DNA from: Anseranas semipalmata
Lineage: Eukaryota > Chordata > Aves > Anseriformes > Anseranatidae
DNA length: 64,000 nt
Assembly: GCA_013399115.1 (NCBI GenBank)
Contig: VXAA01001099.1
Coordinates: 124,394 to 188,393, forward strand
Reading direction: 5' to 3'
This document shows, piece after piece, positions 13,401 to 25,700 of the stretch. Positions within the stretch are counted from its first letter, which is position 1. Each line of letters opens with the position of its first letter. The notes beneath the pieces are model-generated. The model was given only the letters and a program-made list of their open reading frames with translations, searched no databases and was not told where the DNA came from. Both the position numbers and the translations under genes were made by a program.

Positions 13401-16400
13401 AACAAAAACAACAAAAAGAAAAACAGAGAATAAGAGTCAAGGCTTCATGATTTCAGCTGTTACTACTTCAGACAAAATTATGAAAAGAAAACTAGAAGAA
13501 TTAGGAGTCTAAATGCCACTGAATTTTAATGCAAGAAAATATTTAAGTTTAATCTGCATATATCATATTATGGAGCAGAGCAGAAAGATATCTAAGATGA
13601 AGTAAGCAAAGATTGCTCCAGAAGTTGAAAACTCAGTTAGGAGAAGATCGTATTTAGTCTACCTTATAGCAGAACATCTATGGCCATCATTAGGTATTTA
13701 AACTGGAGTGGCTGAATCAATGTGGAAGGATTTAGAAATGCTGTATAGCAGGACAAAGGGCTTATTCTTGATTTGTTTAGACATTTTTCACTCTCTATGT
13801 TACGCTATATGTATGTAAAAAAAGAAATATAGATCTCTGCATTTCTAGGCTATCTATTCAAAATTAGTCCCTACTGTTAAATGATATCAAGAGGTATGAT
13901 GTCAAAAACAAACAAACAAAAAATCAGCCTTAAAAAGATAGATAATTCAGTCATCAAAGTTTCTTCATTCATTTTCCTCCTCAGTACAAAAAGATTCAAA
14001 TCTTCACCTCTCAGTTTGGGGGAAATATGTAGAAACTGGATGGGGGAGGAAGGGGACCAAAAATAGGAGACACTCTCACTCATTTCTATAAAAGCAGTAA
14101 TGGAGTGAGACAGGAAGCACAGCTTCAGATCCATGCCCAAAGGATTGTGTGGTGTGTTTGGCCATTAAGCTATCTATTAGGCAGCCGTCTTACGAAATAG
14201 CTGTCCTTTAACAAGTGTTTTGGAAGGTGCCTTAAGCTAGCCTAGCCACTTGGGTTAGGGCACAGCTGAGAAATAAAGGAAAAGATAAGGAGGCCCCTGC
14301 ACCTATGTTTTCATGTTTTCCGCTGTTGTATGAAGTAGCAATAAAAGAAGGAAGGAAAATGGCAATTTCTACAGTACTGAGGACGCTTAAAAAATTGGCC
14401 CCAAAATGCTGGGAAATAATGCAATGTCTCATTTAGAGATCTTTAATGATCTTTGTGCCTCCTCATCTTGTCAAGATGGTGGTGGTTGCTCATCAGGGGA
14501 TTAGAAAGCTCTACTCGTGAAATCTACAACATTAGAGAGTTAGATGGGAGTTTAAAAATTATCGACAAGCACTGGTACCTACATTTCATGTGCATCTAAG
14601 TCATCTGGATCTAACCATTGCCCCCCGCAAATACCTTACTGATATTATACATTCTCATCAGCCGTTTTACTAACACTGAATTAAAATATAAGTGGAAAAA
14701 AAATATCAGTTATCTTCTAGCATTTTTTTTTCAGTAACATCCTCCATCTGTTTAATAGATATAGGTAAACAACACTCATTTTGGACTTTGATATTTGGAT
14801 CAATATTTTATCCTCCAGGAATGAGAATTCCAATAAGCTTATTCACTATAATTCATAGCAGAGATAGTAGGTCCATGACAATGAAATTATCAGTAATTTA
14901 TAGCTGAGGTGTGATCATAACCAGTATATGTAACTTAACAACTCTGTAAGTATTTGCTGTAGTTTGTTTCTTCATTCCAAATTGTTATTTTTTTATGACG
15001 TAAAACCAATGTTTTTCATTTTCACATAAGATCTGTTCTTAAAATTTCTAGATGTTAAGATGTGAGTACAATTGTGGGTGCTTCAGAGACTCAATGAAAA
15101 TTAATTCTTTTTCCCAGGATGCCTTTTATGCCTCTTTATTTAAACGTTAATTTTGTTATTGGGTGGCTTTCCTTTATTCTAACATTGGTTTCCCACCTCT
15201 GGATGCACGTTCCTGTGATACATATACATGCAAATAAAAGCCACAAGGACATAGCCTAATTAAAATCACCTAACCCCTTTTCCTGAAAAAAAGCTGTGCT
15301 ACAATAAAAAAGTAGGTACAAAAACTGGTACCAAAATCCAAAAGTAAGAGAGAAGATTGTCATCTTCAGCTCACTCTACTGTCACTGTGACATTGATTTT
15401 TCCTATTAGCTACTGGTGTACTGTGTTTTCACAGGTGAGAAGTGTGATAATGATTTTACCTTCAAACAGTTTAAATTAATATAGCTCTGTTGGCACAAAG
15501 TCACCAGTACCTAATGTCAGAACAATGTCACACAAAATATTGTTTAAACCTTGATCTACGTTTATAAAGAATGCAACTAGAAACAAGTTGTCAGGGTGGG
15601 ACTGTAGGGATATTTACCTTTCCTGGCATGGGTATCCTTCCCAAGACTTGTGTAGAAAAGACGTTCACACACTCTCTTAACTCAAAACAACCAAAAATCA
15701 AAAAATGATTTGATATCCCAAGTAGAAATCTTTAGGAGAACTCTCATGAAAGAAAAGAACCACTACATTTTGGGACAGGTTATTACAACATTAGTAAATT
15801 CAGCAGCATGTTTGCAGGCCCCTCTCTCCCACAACACACTCTATTCTCCATGGTCCTCAGCTCCCTATCTGGCCAGTGGAAATACCTTGACAAGAATAGC
15901 TGTGGGAAGCAACCAGAGATGACAAGCACAGGGCTTTGCCTGCAGAGTATGGCTTCTGAGGAGCTCTGGAACACTGCCTTGCTAGCCTGTTTGCCATTCT
16001 CACCAGTTACCAGGTACAGTTACTATAGCTTCTCTAGCTGACGCACTGACACTGCTCCTCAGTGCATTCTCTTGGCAGAAAGGAGGGAATAAACATTCTA
16101 TGCTCTTATTTCTCTCTTCCTATGTTTTCACTTTCCCATCACTGCCTCTTCTTGTCTGCATGGTGCAAAGAGCAAGCATTTTGGTTGGGTCACCATCTAC
16201 ACTTTCCTTATGCTTGCTTCTCATTGGTGAGGGTAAGTGACTACTTAAGGCAGTGGAGGATCAGGTGCCTGTGACATCACTGCAACATTTAAGGGAATGA
16301 ACATCTAAGCTGATATTAGGATTTCTTACATGAAAGCCATATTGGAAAGGCTGTGAATGCAGGCCTGAATGAAGTGGGTGCATTCTGCTCAAAATCTCAT

Positions 16401-16500
16401 GCAAGTAGTAGGGCAAGATGACTAAATTTGACACTAATTTAAAGTCTTAGAGGCACCGATTAGTTTACTCTAAGCCCAGATTTGTTTGTTGCTTTTCTCT
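10465..16500. other. AT-rich unique sequence; possible old repeat fragment at 11340-11400
   Basis: No gene is supported. Around 11340-11400 the phrase 'agtgggagtttccccactgaaattaatcagg' type wording resembles an old amniote interspersed repeat built on 'caatgggagttt' and 'cattgacttcaatggg' words, but the match is from memory and degenerate. A GC-richer patch at 12000-12150 and an AAAC/CAA-rich patch at 13378-13425 are otherwise unexplained. Confidence 0.35.
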
Positions 16501-16519
16501 CTGTAATCACTTCTTCTCC

Positions 16520-16600
16520 TGCGTGACAATGCCTGTCAGGTTGGCTGCCCTGACAGCAAAGTGACAGCCTGTCAATCAGGCAGCCGCAAGTGGTTAGCTG
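16520..16600. promoter_or_regulatory. Cluster of MEIS/PBX-type (TALE homeodomain) sites, candidate enhancer
   Basis: Four copies of the MEIS/PKNOX/TGIF core TGACAG (either strand) fall within 42 bp: CTGTCA at 16533-16538, TGACAG at 16551-16556, TGACAG at 16562-16567 and CTGTCA at 16569-16574. The last is extended to CTGTCAATCA (16569-16578), the reverse complement of TGATTGACAG, which is the composite PBX-MEIS heterodimer consensus. A fifth TGACA lies at 16523-16527. The density stands out from the surrounding AT-rich DNA. What is seen is motif clustering; enhancer function and any target gene are inference. Confidence 0.35.
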
Positions 16601-16762
16601 GCCCTTTTGTCACTCTTGGAGTCTGACTTGGAACTGTGCAGGCACAAGGTTTTGATGAGATTTCAGGAAGGTGCAGGGTCCAAGCCTGACACATTCAATA
16701 TGCCATCTCTTATCCAAAATAGACAGAAAAGGAGCTCTTTTCTAATGCACTGCTTTAAAGGA

Positions 16763-16779
16763 TTTTTTTTTTTTTTTTT
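16763..16779. repeat. Poly-T run (17)
   Basis: Seventeen T residues within otherwise unique sequence. Confidence 0.7.
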
Positions 16780-18485
16780 GTCAGCTGTGAAACTATTTCC
16801 ATAGAAAGGAAGTAGGTGCCAGGTTATTACGTAACACAGCTATTTTCTCTTCTGTTCAAAAGTCAGAGCTCAATGTTTGGAGAACCAACAGCCTGCTTTT
16901 GTTTTGGTGTGGTTTAGACAGTTGTGTAATGACCAAAAGAGTGCAATTTGGCATTTCACTTCAAATTGTTTTTAAATGAAAACAAAAATCAAGGGTCAAT
17001 CAGTGTCCGTATGTTCAACATTTGACAAGAGACACGTAATTATCCATGCAGTGCAGATGCATGTACTCTGAGTGTGCAGTTGATCATTCCACCCTTTTCA
17101 AAGTGATGTCTCACTGGAGTGATAGCACCACAGATTCGGTTAATGAAGGGGAAATAAATTGCCAGTGATGAAGACTGGATTTTAGACTCTGCTTCTGCTC
17201 TTTCCCTGGCTGATGAACCTTTCTCATTTCTGATGAATCTGGCTCATTTCACTGTATTGATGTGAAACAAATTTATTATTTTGAATAAACAGGGCAAATG
17301 CTATCCTGACAAGAACATTTGTTTTCTTGTTTCAGAAAGTGATTTTCTTAAGATCTGACAGAGTGCTGGAATCCACAACGAAAATATGATTTGCACTGTG
17401 TCATTTGTAAAGAGCCGTCTGAAAACAAAACATAATAAAAAGTTTATTCCACAAAGTTCATTTCATTTTCTAATTAATAAATATTAACAAATGAATATCT
17501 TTAATCTGACTTAATATTAAAAATGTTGAATACATATTCTTTTTCTGTACTACTAGAAGCAACTATTTATGAAAATATTTTGAATGTTTAAGATGAAAGT
17601 TTTGCACCTTAAAAATATCTTAAATCTCTCTCATAGGCTAATGCTTAGCATACGTGTATCCTAAACTCTATCACTGTTATGTCTGTTCTTCCTTTTGTCA
17701 GTCTCATCAGCTTGTTAGACAATTCTCTTGCCCCAAATGCCTGCACATAGCACAGTAATCCCACTTTGCATAACTGAATGGCTGAGGAACACACTTAGAG
17801 CATGCCACTTCAAACTGGATAAAAACGCACTGCAATACAACAACTAGAAGTGGGATTTAATTAAGCCTCAATTTCAAACATAATATTTAAGAGCTGATTT
17901 CAATACTAATGGCCTGGCAAGATTACAGAAGTGTAAGAATATAGGATGGGAGGGTCCCAGCTGGGTTCCTTTCTTTAGCAGAACAAGTCCAGAAATCCTA
18001 GAAGTGAAGTAATCTTGCTGGAAAAACAAACCAACTTCCTTCCACCTGCTTTGGGCTTATTTGACTCTATTTCTTGCTGGCAACAGACAAGCTTAGTTGG
18101 GTCACTTTAATAGTTTAGTAAAAAGCTGTTTTCAATATATAATATTCAAATATTCTTTTTTTTTCAATAAATATAAAGTACTTTCTCTTTATACACAAAA
18201 TAAATCTTTACATGGGACTGCTTAACCCATGAATGTTTGTGATAGTTTACTATCTATTTGTAACCTGTTCCTAGGTGTTTCATAGATATTAATGCATGGC
18301 AAGACTTGACTATATCTTTGAATTCATTTTATGATCAATGCTTACTAAATATTTTATTTAGGAGAGCATTTCCTTTAATGCACAGCAATAGTCTCAGCAC
18401 CAGCTGGATCCCTTGGATTTCTGCAAGCACACTAAGCCAAAGATCTAAATAGGCACTTCTCATGTTTAGCATCCCCTACTGTTCA
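16780..18485. other. AT-rich unique sequence, no gene seen
   Basis: Nothing recognisable. The stretch at about 16840-17120 is of mixed composition with homeodomain-like words (TAATTA near 17037) and would be worth comparing with other birds. Confidence 0.45.
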
Positions 18486-18490
18486 ACAGT
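18486..18490. repeat. Left target-site duplication (ACAGT) of the minus-strand LTR
   Basis: ACAGT directly abuts the LTR end and is repeated exactly at 19089-19093. Confidence 0.85.
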
Positions 18491-19088
18491 TGTGGTGGTT
18501 TTACCCTGCTGGGCAGCTGAACTCCACCACAACCGCTCTCTCACTCCCCCTCCTCAAAAGAAGAGGGGGAGAAGGAAAAAAACTCATGGGTTGAGATAAG
18601 GATAGTTTAATTAAAGAAGAGGAGGAAAAAAACAACAACAACAAATATATATATATATAAGCAAAGACTGTGCACAAGCACAGAGGAAAAGAGAAAAACA
18701 AGTGATTCTCTACTTCCCACCAACGAGTGATGTTCAGCCACGTCCTGGGATGCAGGGCCTCAATACCCGTACTGGTTGTTCGGAAGGACAGATGTCTTTG
18801 CAACAAGAGCCCTCCCCTTCTCCTTCTCTTTTCCAGCTTTTATTGCTGAGTGTGACATCACATGGTATGGAATATCCCTTTGGTTGGTTTAGGTCAGCTG
18901 CCCTGGGGATGTCCCCTCCCCATTTCTTGCCCACACCCACTTACTGGCTTTGGGGGGTCTGGAGAGAGTCCTGGTGCTGTGCCAGCACTGCTCAGCAGTA
19001 GCCAAAACACTGGTGTGATACCAGTGCTGTTCTAGCTACAAGGGCTGCTGCAGGGAAAGTTAACTCTATCCCAGCCAGACCCAGTACA
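18491..19088 (-). mobile_element. Solo LTR, avian ERVL-type endogenous retrovirus, minus strand
   Basis: A complete 598-bp solo LTR read on the minus strand. It starts TGTACTGGG... (at 19088) and ends ...ACCACCACA (at 18491), giving the canonical TG...CA termini. It is flanked by a perfect 5-bp target duplication, ACAGT at 18486-18490 and 19089-19093; 5 bp fits ERVL-type integrases. Internal landmarks on the minus strand are a CRE-like TGATGTCA (18853-18860), an AATAAA/TATA-like box (18839-18844), an ATTAAA polyadenylation-type signal (18606-18611), a TA microsatellite (about 18645-18659) and a C-rich/G-rich inverted repeat near 18541-18575. No internal gag/pol/env sequence is present, so the provirus was lost by LTR-LTR recombination. 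The same family occurs at 38850-39450 in opposite orientation. Family name is from recall of the common avian terminal sequence. Confidence 0.9.
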
Positions 19089-19093
19089 ACAGT
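19089..19093. repeat. Right target-site duplication (ACAGT) of the minus-strand LTR
   Basis: Exact copy of the five bases at 18486-18490, directly abutting the other LTR end. Confidence 0.85.
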
Positions 19094-20970
19094 ATGTCTG
19101 GATTTTACAAAGAGTTGAAAAAAAGATGAAGAGGATTTATTTATTTTGCTCTCCTTGACTAACTACTTGACAAAACCACCCCTGAACTCTGTGAGAGATG
19201 CGAATCTGGATTCCTCAGCTTAGTATTTATGACAACAGCTTCCAGTCAGCTTATAGTAAAGGAATGGTGACCTGGGCGCAAGTCCTGTAAGCTTTTCTGC
19301 TGCCTAATTTAGCTTCAGGTCATGCTAGGCAACTCATAAACTCAAATTGTTGTTACACTTCAGATCTGTGCTACCTCTACGTATATCTGAGCTCTACATC
19401 TGTCTTTCACTTACTAGATGTTTGCAAGTTACCTACAAGCTGCATTTTGGATGACATACATTTTGGTTGCTTTTTGAGAATGTAACCATTTTTCATCAGG
19501 TTTTCATGTACTGATCATGTGCTGATCTTGGTAGTGTGTGTAGGTGTTTGCTGAATAGTTCACACAAGCAAATAATAGGTAACCATTATTCATGCCAAAG
19601 TCAATGAAATTTTCAGGGCTCACAAACATTTTCTTGAACAACTGCTGTCTAAATATTTATGAGAAAAGAATAATATGTCATCCAAAGTAAAGGTCTTACA
19701 GAAATTACTTCTTTTACTCATAAAAAATGTGCATATGATTTTTCTTGTCATAAACAAGCAGTTGCCCCAGTAGTATCTTGTGCTGTTAGAAAGTGCATAA
19801 AAATTGTATAAACCAGCACTTGGAACTTCTCCTGTTCAAAAATCATGCAAAACAGTCAGCATAATTCTAGCAGTAGGTGGAATCCAACAAACAAAGGCCA
19901 GGAGTGTGGCCATAAAATTGTTGACAGAGAGCTGAAAACATGTGTGTGTTATATATGACTGCTCAGAATATACTCAGAGTAGAAACATCTGGGTCAGTAA
20001 TGAGGTTTGAGAAAGCTGAAGAAATAGGATGGAGATTGTTGTGTGCTGAGCTGTGAAGATAGAGCTTGGATACTAAGAAAAGGAAATGGAGAAGAATTGG
20101 TATTCTGGTGAGACTGAGGAAAGTATTTAATGCTTCGTTAATACATTAATAATACAGGGGTGGAATGCCAAAGCTAGAAGTACATCACTGCTCTGTCAGC
20201 AGTGGATTTTCTTCAAAAATTGGCAATGGGAAAAAATTCAGACCTTTGTGTCATCAGAGAGGGAGGAAAGGGTTACTTCAAGTGATCTGATTCTTGGACC
20301 TGACCCCTCCATATGCTCCATTATGAAGGCTAAAATGATAGCCTTGAAAATGATGTAAAATAGTTATTTGGATGACTATTGAGTTGGCCTTCCCGGAGGA
20401 CTCTCTGTGCTTCCTTGTGGAAGCAAGTAATATAGAATGAGCTGCATATCATTAACAGCAAGTCATCAGGAGCGACTCAGGAACTGTGACTTGTTCTTTA
20501 ACAGATGAAAGCCATTTTTCTGGAATAAGTTAAGTCACAGAAATTTAGGTTTTCACTTCATTTTACCACTGAAATACTACATTATGAATAAAATAGAAAA
20601 CTGGGATGTAGAGACATCCTTCCCAATCCTCAACTAGGAGGCAGAAACCTTTGTCTTAGAAGCAGGATTGTACCCTGTGAAAGGCAACCATTTCTTGCGA
20701 AGCCCATCAGTAGTCCAACTTGAATTCTCCTGAGCTTGGCAAGCAATCATGCTCCTTCTCCCTGCTGCTGACATTATACGTCCAGTGCAGGATTCAGTTA
20801 TACTTGACACAACCTTGTATAATTTCAGTCCACAGCCAGTATTCTTTTCTAGCATGTCCATAGAAACATTAAGAAAATAGAGCTGGAAGAGAAACAGACG
20901 GTCATCTTTTTCTATCCGCTTTCCCCAGAACAAGATCAACATTAAGTAATCTTTACTGGTGCTCATTTAA
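19094..20970. other. AT-rich unique sequence, no gene seen
   Basis: No repeat or exon recognised between the LTR and the old CR1. The minus-strand ORF at 20634-20966 (110 codons) has no recognisable domain and is not supported. Confidence 0.5.
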
Positions 20971-21185
20971 CCCATTCTCAAAGACTTCCAATGATTTTTA
21001 CAGCCTCTGGGGTGATTTGTTCTAGTGTGTTACTACCTTTTTGTTAAAGAGGTTTTCCTGACATCTAAACTGAATTTTTCTCGCTGCCATTTAAGCACAT
21101 TTCTTATTCTGCACATGATAAAGGACAAATTGTTTCCTTCCCCTTATAAGCAGTCTTATAAGCTTTGGAAGGCTATCCTGTACTC

Positions 21186-21212
21186 CTGTAGAGGAGTAAC
21201 TCTCCTCTACAG
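21186..21212. repeat. Perfect inverted repeat, 11-bp arms, 5-nt loop
   Basis: CTGTAGAGGAG is followed after TAACT by its exact reverse complement CTCCTCTACAG. It lies within the C-terminal part of the old CR1, where the consensus has no such hairpin that I know of. Confidence 0.8.
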
Positions 21213-21775
21213 CCTTATCTCCCTTAGATTTTAAACAAACCCAGCTGATTCAACTTTTTTGTTGTTGTTTTTGATGTTTTCTAAACCTCTGGTTATGGTT
21301 CTCTGGACTGTGCCCAACTGATCAACAACTTTCATGAATTATGGCATCCAAAATTGGACAATAAACTTCAGATAAAGATATACTTTATATATAAGTATAT
21401 AAAACTACTGTTTATACATACTGTTTATCCATTTTCATCATGTTGTGATCCATTTTTCTCCAAGGACCTTTCCTGTAACACTGCTACCAAATCAGACTTT
21501 TCATAGCTGGTATTTATGCTACCAATTTTTCATGTCTAAGTAGAAAACTTTACATTTGTCTTTACTGAATTGCATCTTACTTTTTTCAGGCCCTTTCTCT
21601 AGCTTATCAAGATCCATTTCAGTTTTGCTCCAGTAACCATCACATTCCAGTTTCATTTTGTTTAGTTACAGCAAGCACTACTAGAGTCAGTAGACACTTG
21701 CAGAAACTTCAATAGCCAATACATTCTTCTATTTGACAGCAGGCTAAGTTAAAGGTTTCATAACCAACCTCTAAT

Positions 21776-21838
21776 AGTGTCATCTAGACCACGTGTCTCT
21801 AGCTTGCTTATGAAAATTTCCTGTGAAACAGGATCAAA
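21776..21838 (-). pseudogene. CR1 ORF2 reverse transcriptase relic, FD..SKL block
   Basis: Twenty-one uninterrupted codons on the minus strand begin FDPVSQEIFISKLE and correspond to the conserved block that precedes the GVPQGS motif in CR1 reverse transcriptases. The aspartate after the phenylalanine is at the position of the first catalytic aspartate of the family. No functional frame continues on either side. Confidence 0.75.
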
Positions 21839-21914
21839 TTAAAATCTACATATTTGACATATGTTGCTGCTTGAATCTTATTTTTCTATTACACCAAGAA
21901 ATCATATTTCATTG

Positions 21915-21947
21915 ACAGGATTTGTTCTCAGTGAATCCGTGTTGGCT
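21915..21947 (-). pseudogene. CR1 ORF2 reverse transcriptase relic, SQHGF block
   Basis: Eleven codons read SQHGFTENKSC on the minus strand, the conserved SQHGF...GKSC block of CR1-type reverse transcriptases. The frame hits a stop two codons after the cysteine. Confidence 0.75.
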
Positions 21948-22749
21948 GTTGATCATCTTTGTTTCTTCTAGGAATTCGCTTGTTCCCAGCATTTGTCTTG
22001 GAAATTAAATTTATGTAGTTAATTTACAATTAGTTTTTGCAGGTCATGTTTTTTTCTTTGTTCTGGAGAAATATTATTTTGTTCCTCTTCAGTCATCTGA
22101 AGAGGACAAATCACCAAGTCATCACCATATTCTGAGATCTTTAGAGTAACACTGAAAACATATTGCTTAGGACACCATTTTAAATGGTATATAATAAAGG
22201 TCATTGCAGCAAACAGTTTCAAGACCTCTGACTTTTCTAGGTGTTCACTAACCCCTCTGCTTTTCTCATTCCAGGCTAAAGTACTACTTTATAGTCATTA
22301 ACAGAACTTGCAGCATTCACCTGATTGCAAATGTCATTCACTCTTTGAAACCAGTGTGGCAAGGAATGTCATATCTGTCGACCTTCTTGATGTCTTTTCC
22401 CAATAAATTTCCCTCTCTTTTTAACTGTAGCATAACATTTTCCTACAGCATATAATGCACCAAATATTTCCCAACAGTATTTCCTCCTATAGCTTGTATT
22501 ACCCCTCTTATTGCTTATGTTTATATGCAACGTTTTATGTTTATTGCAATGTTTATGTGCTTTGCTAGCTTTATCTTTTGTGCCCTGAATTTCCTGATTT
22601 TATCCTTTCATACTACTCATCATTTTCCCCTTGAATCTGACCTAGTTTCTGCTTTCTGTAAACTTCCTTCTTGTTCCTGAAGTCCAGGAAGAACCCATTG
22701 TTTAACCAGGATGACAGTTCCCTCTACAATTTTATCCTTCCTTTGTTTA

Positions 22750-25700
22750 CATCAATTTGTGTTCTTGTTTCTTTGTTTACTTAGATCTTTACTGAGCCAA
22801 AATCCAGCATTTTGGAGATGTCAAAGCTAGCATATGTAAAAATGATTTCTGAACAATAATAGCATGTTCTTGTACCTGTTGAATGGATACATGGTAATGA
22901 TAATCACAGAAACTCATATCATAAAAGCATAATTTCCAGTTCTTTTCTTACTGTATCAATCATAAAATTCTTCAGCTAAATGATAAAATTTTAATAGTTT
23001 AGCTCAAACTGTTGTTATTAGCAGTATTTATAAAAACATGAATACTATAAAAATTTGTAAGCACAATAAATGCAACCTTACTATAAATTGTCAGAACTAT
23101 TTTCCTGACAAAATTTATGGCATCTTCTTGAAGTGGAATATATATTGCTACTCTCCAGTAAATATTAAATACAATCACTGTTCAGAGGGATGTATTCCAC
23201 AACCATGAATATCGTTACAATATTACCCCTGCTATGAATCAGGTGATATTTGGGAAGGCACTCTGAATCAATTATAAGACCTGTAACACAATCAGCACAT
23301 CATGCATTTTAGTAAGTCCAAAATCAGGAGACTTTCCTTGAATAGATTCAGGTACCTCAGTGGCAAAGCCCTGTATGTTGGATTCTGAGGATAAATTGGT
23401 TAAATTAATCTATATTATAGGTGACAAGAATTAAGATTTTGTAACACATTTCCAGGAAATGCTTTGGATATTGCTATAGCTAATGAAACATAACTTAAAA
23501 AAAAAAAAAAAAAAGTCTAGGACCTCTTAGTGGAACATTTTATTTACATGCTAAATGCATTAACAGAAATAACTTATAAATACTGTCAGGTCTTCAGATA
23601 AATATTGCCATTGTATTCTTAGCATATTACATTATTAGCACTTAAGGCTGCATGACCAGAATCTGAATGACTTCCACTAAAATAAGGCATCTGATAAAAA
23701 CAGTTTTAGAAAGCTCTCAAAAATTATCTTCTGGAATTATTCTTGAAAGGAAGTAATATTTTGTACCAATTGTGATTTCAAGTAGCTGTCTGTAAACTTC
23801 CTGTTAATTCTGCTAAATTAAATTGTAATACTGAGTACTTCAACCTATAGTAAGCCTTGGCAAGCCATGACCCTTACTTGCAACTCCTTCCACCTGCTGG
23901 CAGAAGGTAACAAGTCAATTAAACAAGCAATCATGAAGGCTACATTTTAGCTGAACAACAGGCTGAAGAAGGTGTGCCAGCAGAGATTTACTTTTAGCTG
24001 CATAGTTTAAAGAGATAGGGAGAGAAAACTTAAAAATTCCCATTCATGTGGCTTTTGGTTGCCTTTAAACTCTTAGTGAAGCTCACAAAGGACTGAGGCA
24101 GCTTTGAGGCATTTCTGAGGAACAGAGCTGGCTTCAGGACACGGGCAGCTGGCTCCAGTTGTCTGAAGATGGCAGATACAGAGACAGTGCCACGTTAGTG
24201 AGACTGAGAGACTGAGAGCTTGTGTCCATTCAGACCAAAGAAATCTAAGACGCATCAGCCTAATATATGACATAAAAACACATATAAGCTACTGGAGGAT
24301 CAGGGCCATTTGTAACATTCCTCTAAGCTAGGTGCTGCTCACCTAGAAGAGAATTGGAAGCAAACTGAGGGAGTGAATGACTGTAGGTGCCAGAGAAAGT
24401 CTCGGGTACATCAGGATTGAATCCAGCCCTCCAAAAACATCATCTTCATAGAAATCACTCAATATATCTTTGGAAAGTAAAGGCCAAGTTTAGGAATACC
24501 CAGCCACAAACTGCTGCCACCATGTTCAATCTACAGCAGTAACTGCAGCACCAGCAATTTAAGTCACAGGAAAAAATTATGAAAAAAAGGGGTTTCATGT
24601 ATTCTTGTATCAGAGAACTGTTACAAACAGGAAAAAATCCTTCAAAGAAAGGGCACTCAATGTTTGAGACACCCAAATGCTGCATTAAGATAAAGGTGAT
24701 TACAGGCCAGTTGTTTTCAGAACTTGAAAAATCATTTGGTATTCATAAGGAAACCCAGTTGTAAAGGAAGCATGTACTGTAATTGCATTACAATATGCTT
24801 GTACAATATGCTAAAAAGAAAGGGCTGATTTTTAGGCAAGATGTCAGAAGCTGTTGATGAAGCCAGTCACTCTGAAATAGGAAAAGGTCAAGGCAGTACT
24901 TCAATTTCATTTAGCTGTAATTCTCAGCATATAAATTTCACATGAAAGAGATCTAATCTCCTTTCTGTTACCTATGGTTACATGGCACTTGCCACCTGAG
25001 ACACCCCAAACAACCCCATAACTTCAAGCTCAGATTTGCTGTATCCCTGCACAAAGCAGGTGCATGGCCACAGCCGCTGGCTGAGGTGGTATAGCATGGG
25101 TGAAGGGTGCGTTGCTCAAGGTCCCATGGAAAGCCAAGATCCTGCATCACAAACTCCAATGTCCTCTCCTATGCTCTTGATGCACTCTCATTTGCAGCTT
25201 TAATTTTTAGTTTTTAAAGTATGCCTTATCTTCTAGCAAGCCTCTGAGACAGACCAAGACACCTGACATGCATTTTGTTACTGATCTTATTTTACTAGTG
25301 AGGACTACTCTTAGTCAGGCATTTGTACTTTGCTTTTCTTGAAATAATTCCCATAAAACATGTGAATATCCAGCCTCATACTGCCCTTGCCACAGATATG
25401 AGTCTTATTTCTTTGCTCAGAGAAAGTATGAAAAAAGATGCGCCTTATATGACTTGGGGACAGAAGGAAGAATAAAGGAAGGAAGGAATTTCAATATCTA
25501 GGAGATAAATGCAGCTACTCCCTGACCATCTGTAATTTGTTACAGAGAGCCTCTTGCAGCTTGACAAGACTGGGATACAAGTGAAAGGAGATACTTTAGA
25601 AGTAAATGAAGGGAAGAGCTTGCACTGAGATAGGTTGTCACTGAGATCTGTAATGGCAGAAGGAAACAAGCTATCAAGATTAGCATCAGGGAAGAAATTG

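Larger units (their letters stand above)
20975..22745 (-). mobile_element. Ancient, heavily decayed CR1 LINE with ORF2 reverse transcriptase relics
   Basis: Reading the minus strand in shifting frames, successive pieces of a CR1 ORF2 protein can be followed in the right order. The N-terminal side is at 22745-22240 (weak). SQHGFTENKSC at 21947-21915 corresponds to the SQHGF...KSC block of CR1 reverse transcriptase. FDPVSQEIFISKLE at about 21838-21797 matches the AFDTVPHDILVSKL block. LDKLEKGPEKSKMQFSKDKC lies at about 21618-21555, and EKFSLDVRK near 21084-21058 is in the C-terminal region. Stops and frame changes are frequent, so it is long dead. Between the FD..SKL block (21776) and the LDKLEK block (21618) there is too little room for the GVPQGS and FADD catalytic core, which appears deleted. 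The 3' tail is not visible, so the left limit is approximate. Confidence 0.8.

Noticed and set aside
18501..18940. Overlapping ORFs of 60-100 codons on both strands
   Set aside because: All fall within the minus-strand solo LTR, which has no coding function; matching ORFs in the other LTR copy only reflect shared sequence.
22019..22222. 67-codon minus-strand ORF within the old CR1
   Set aside because: Chance open frame in a decayed element; it does not match the CR1 protein.
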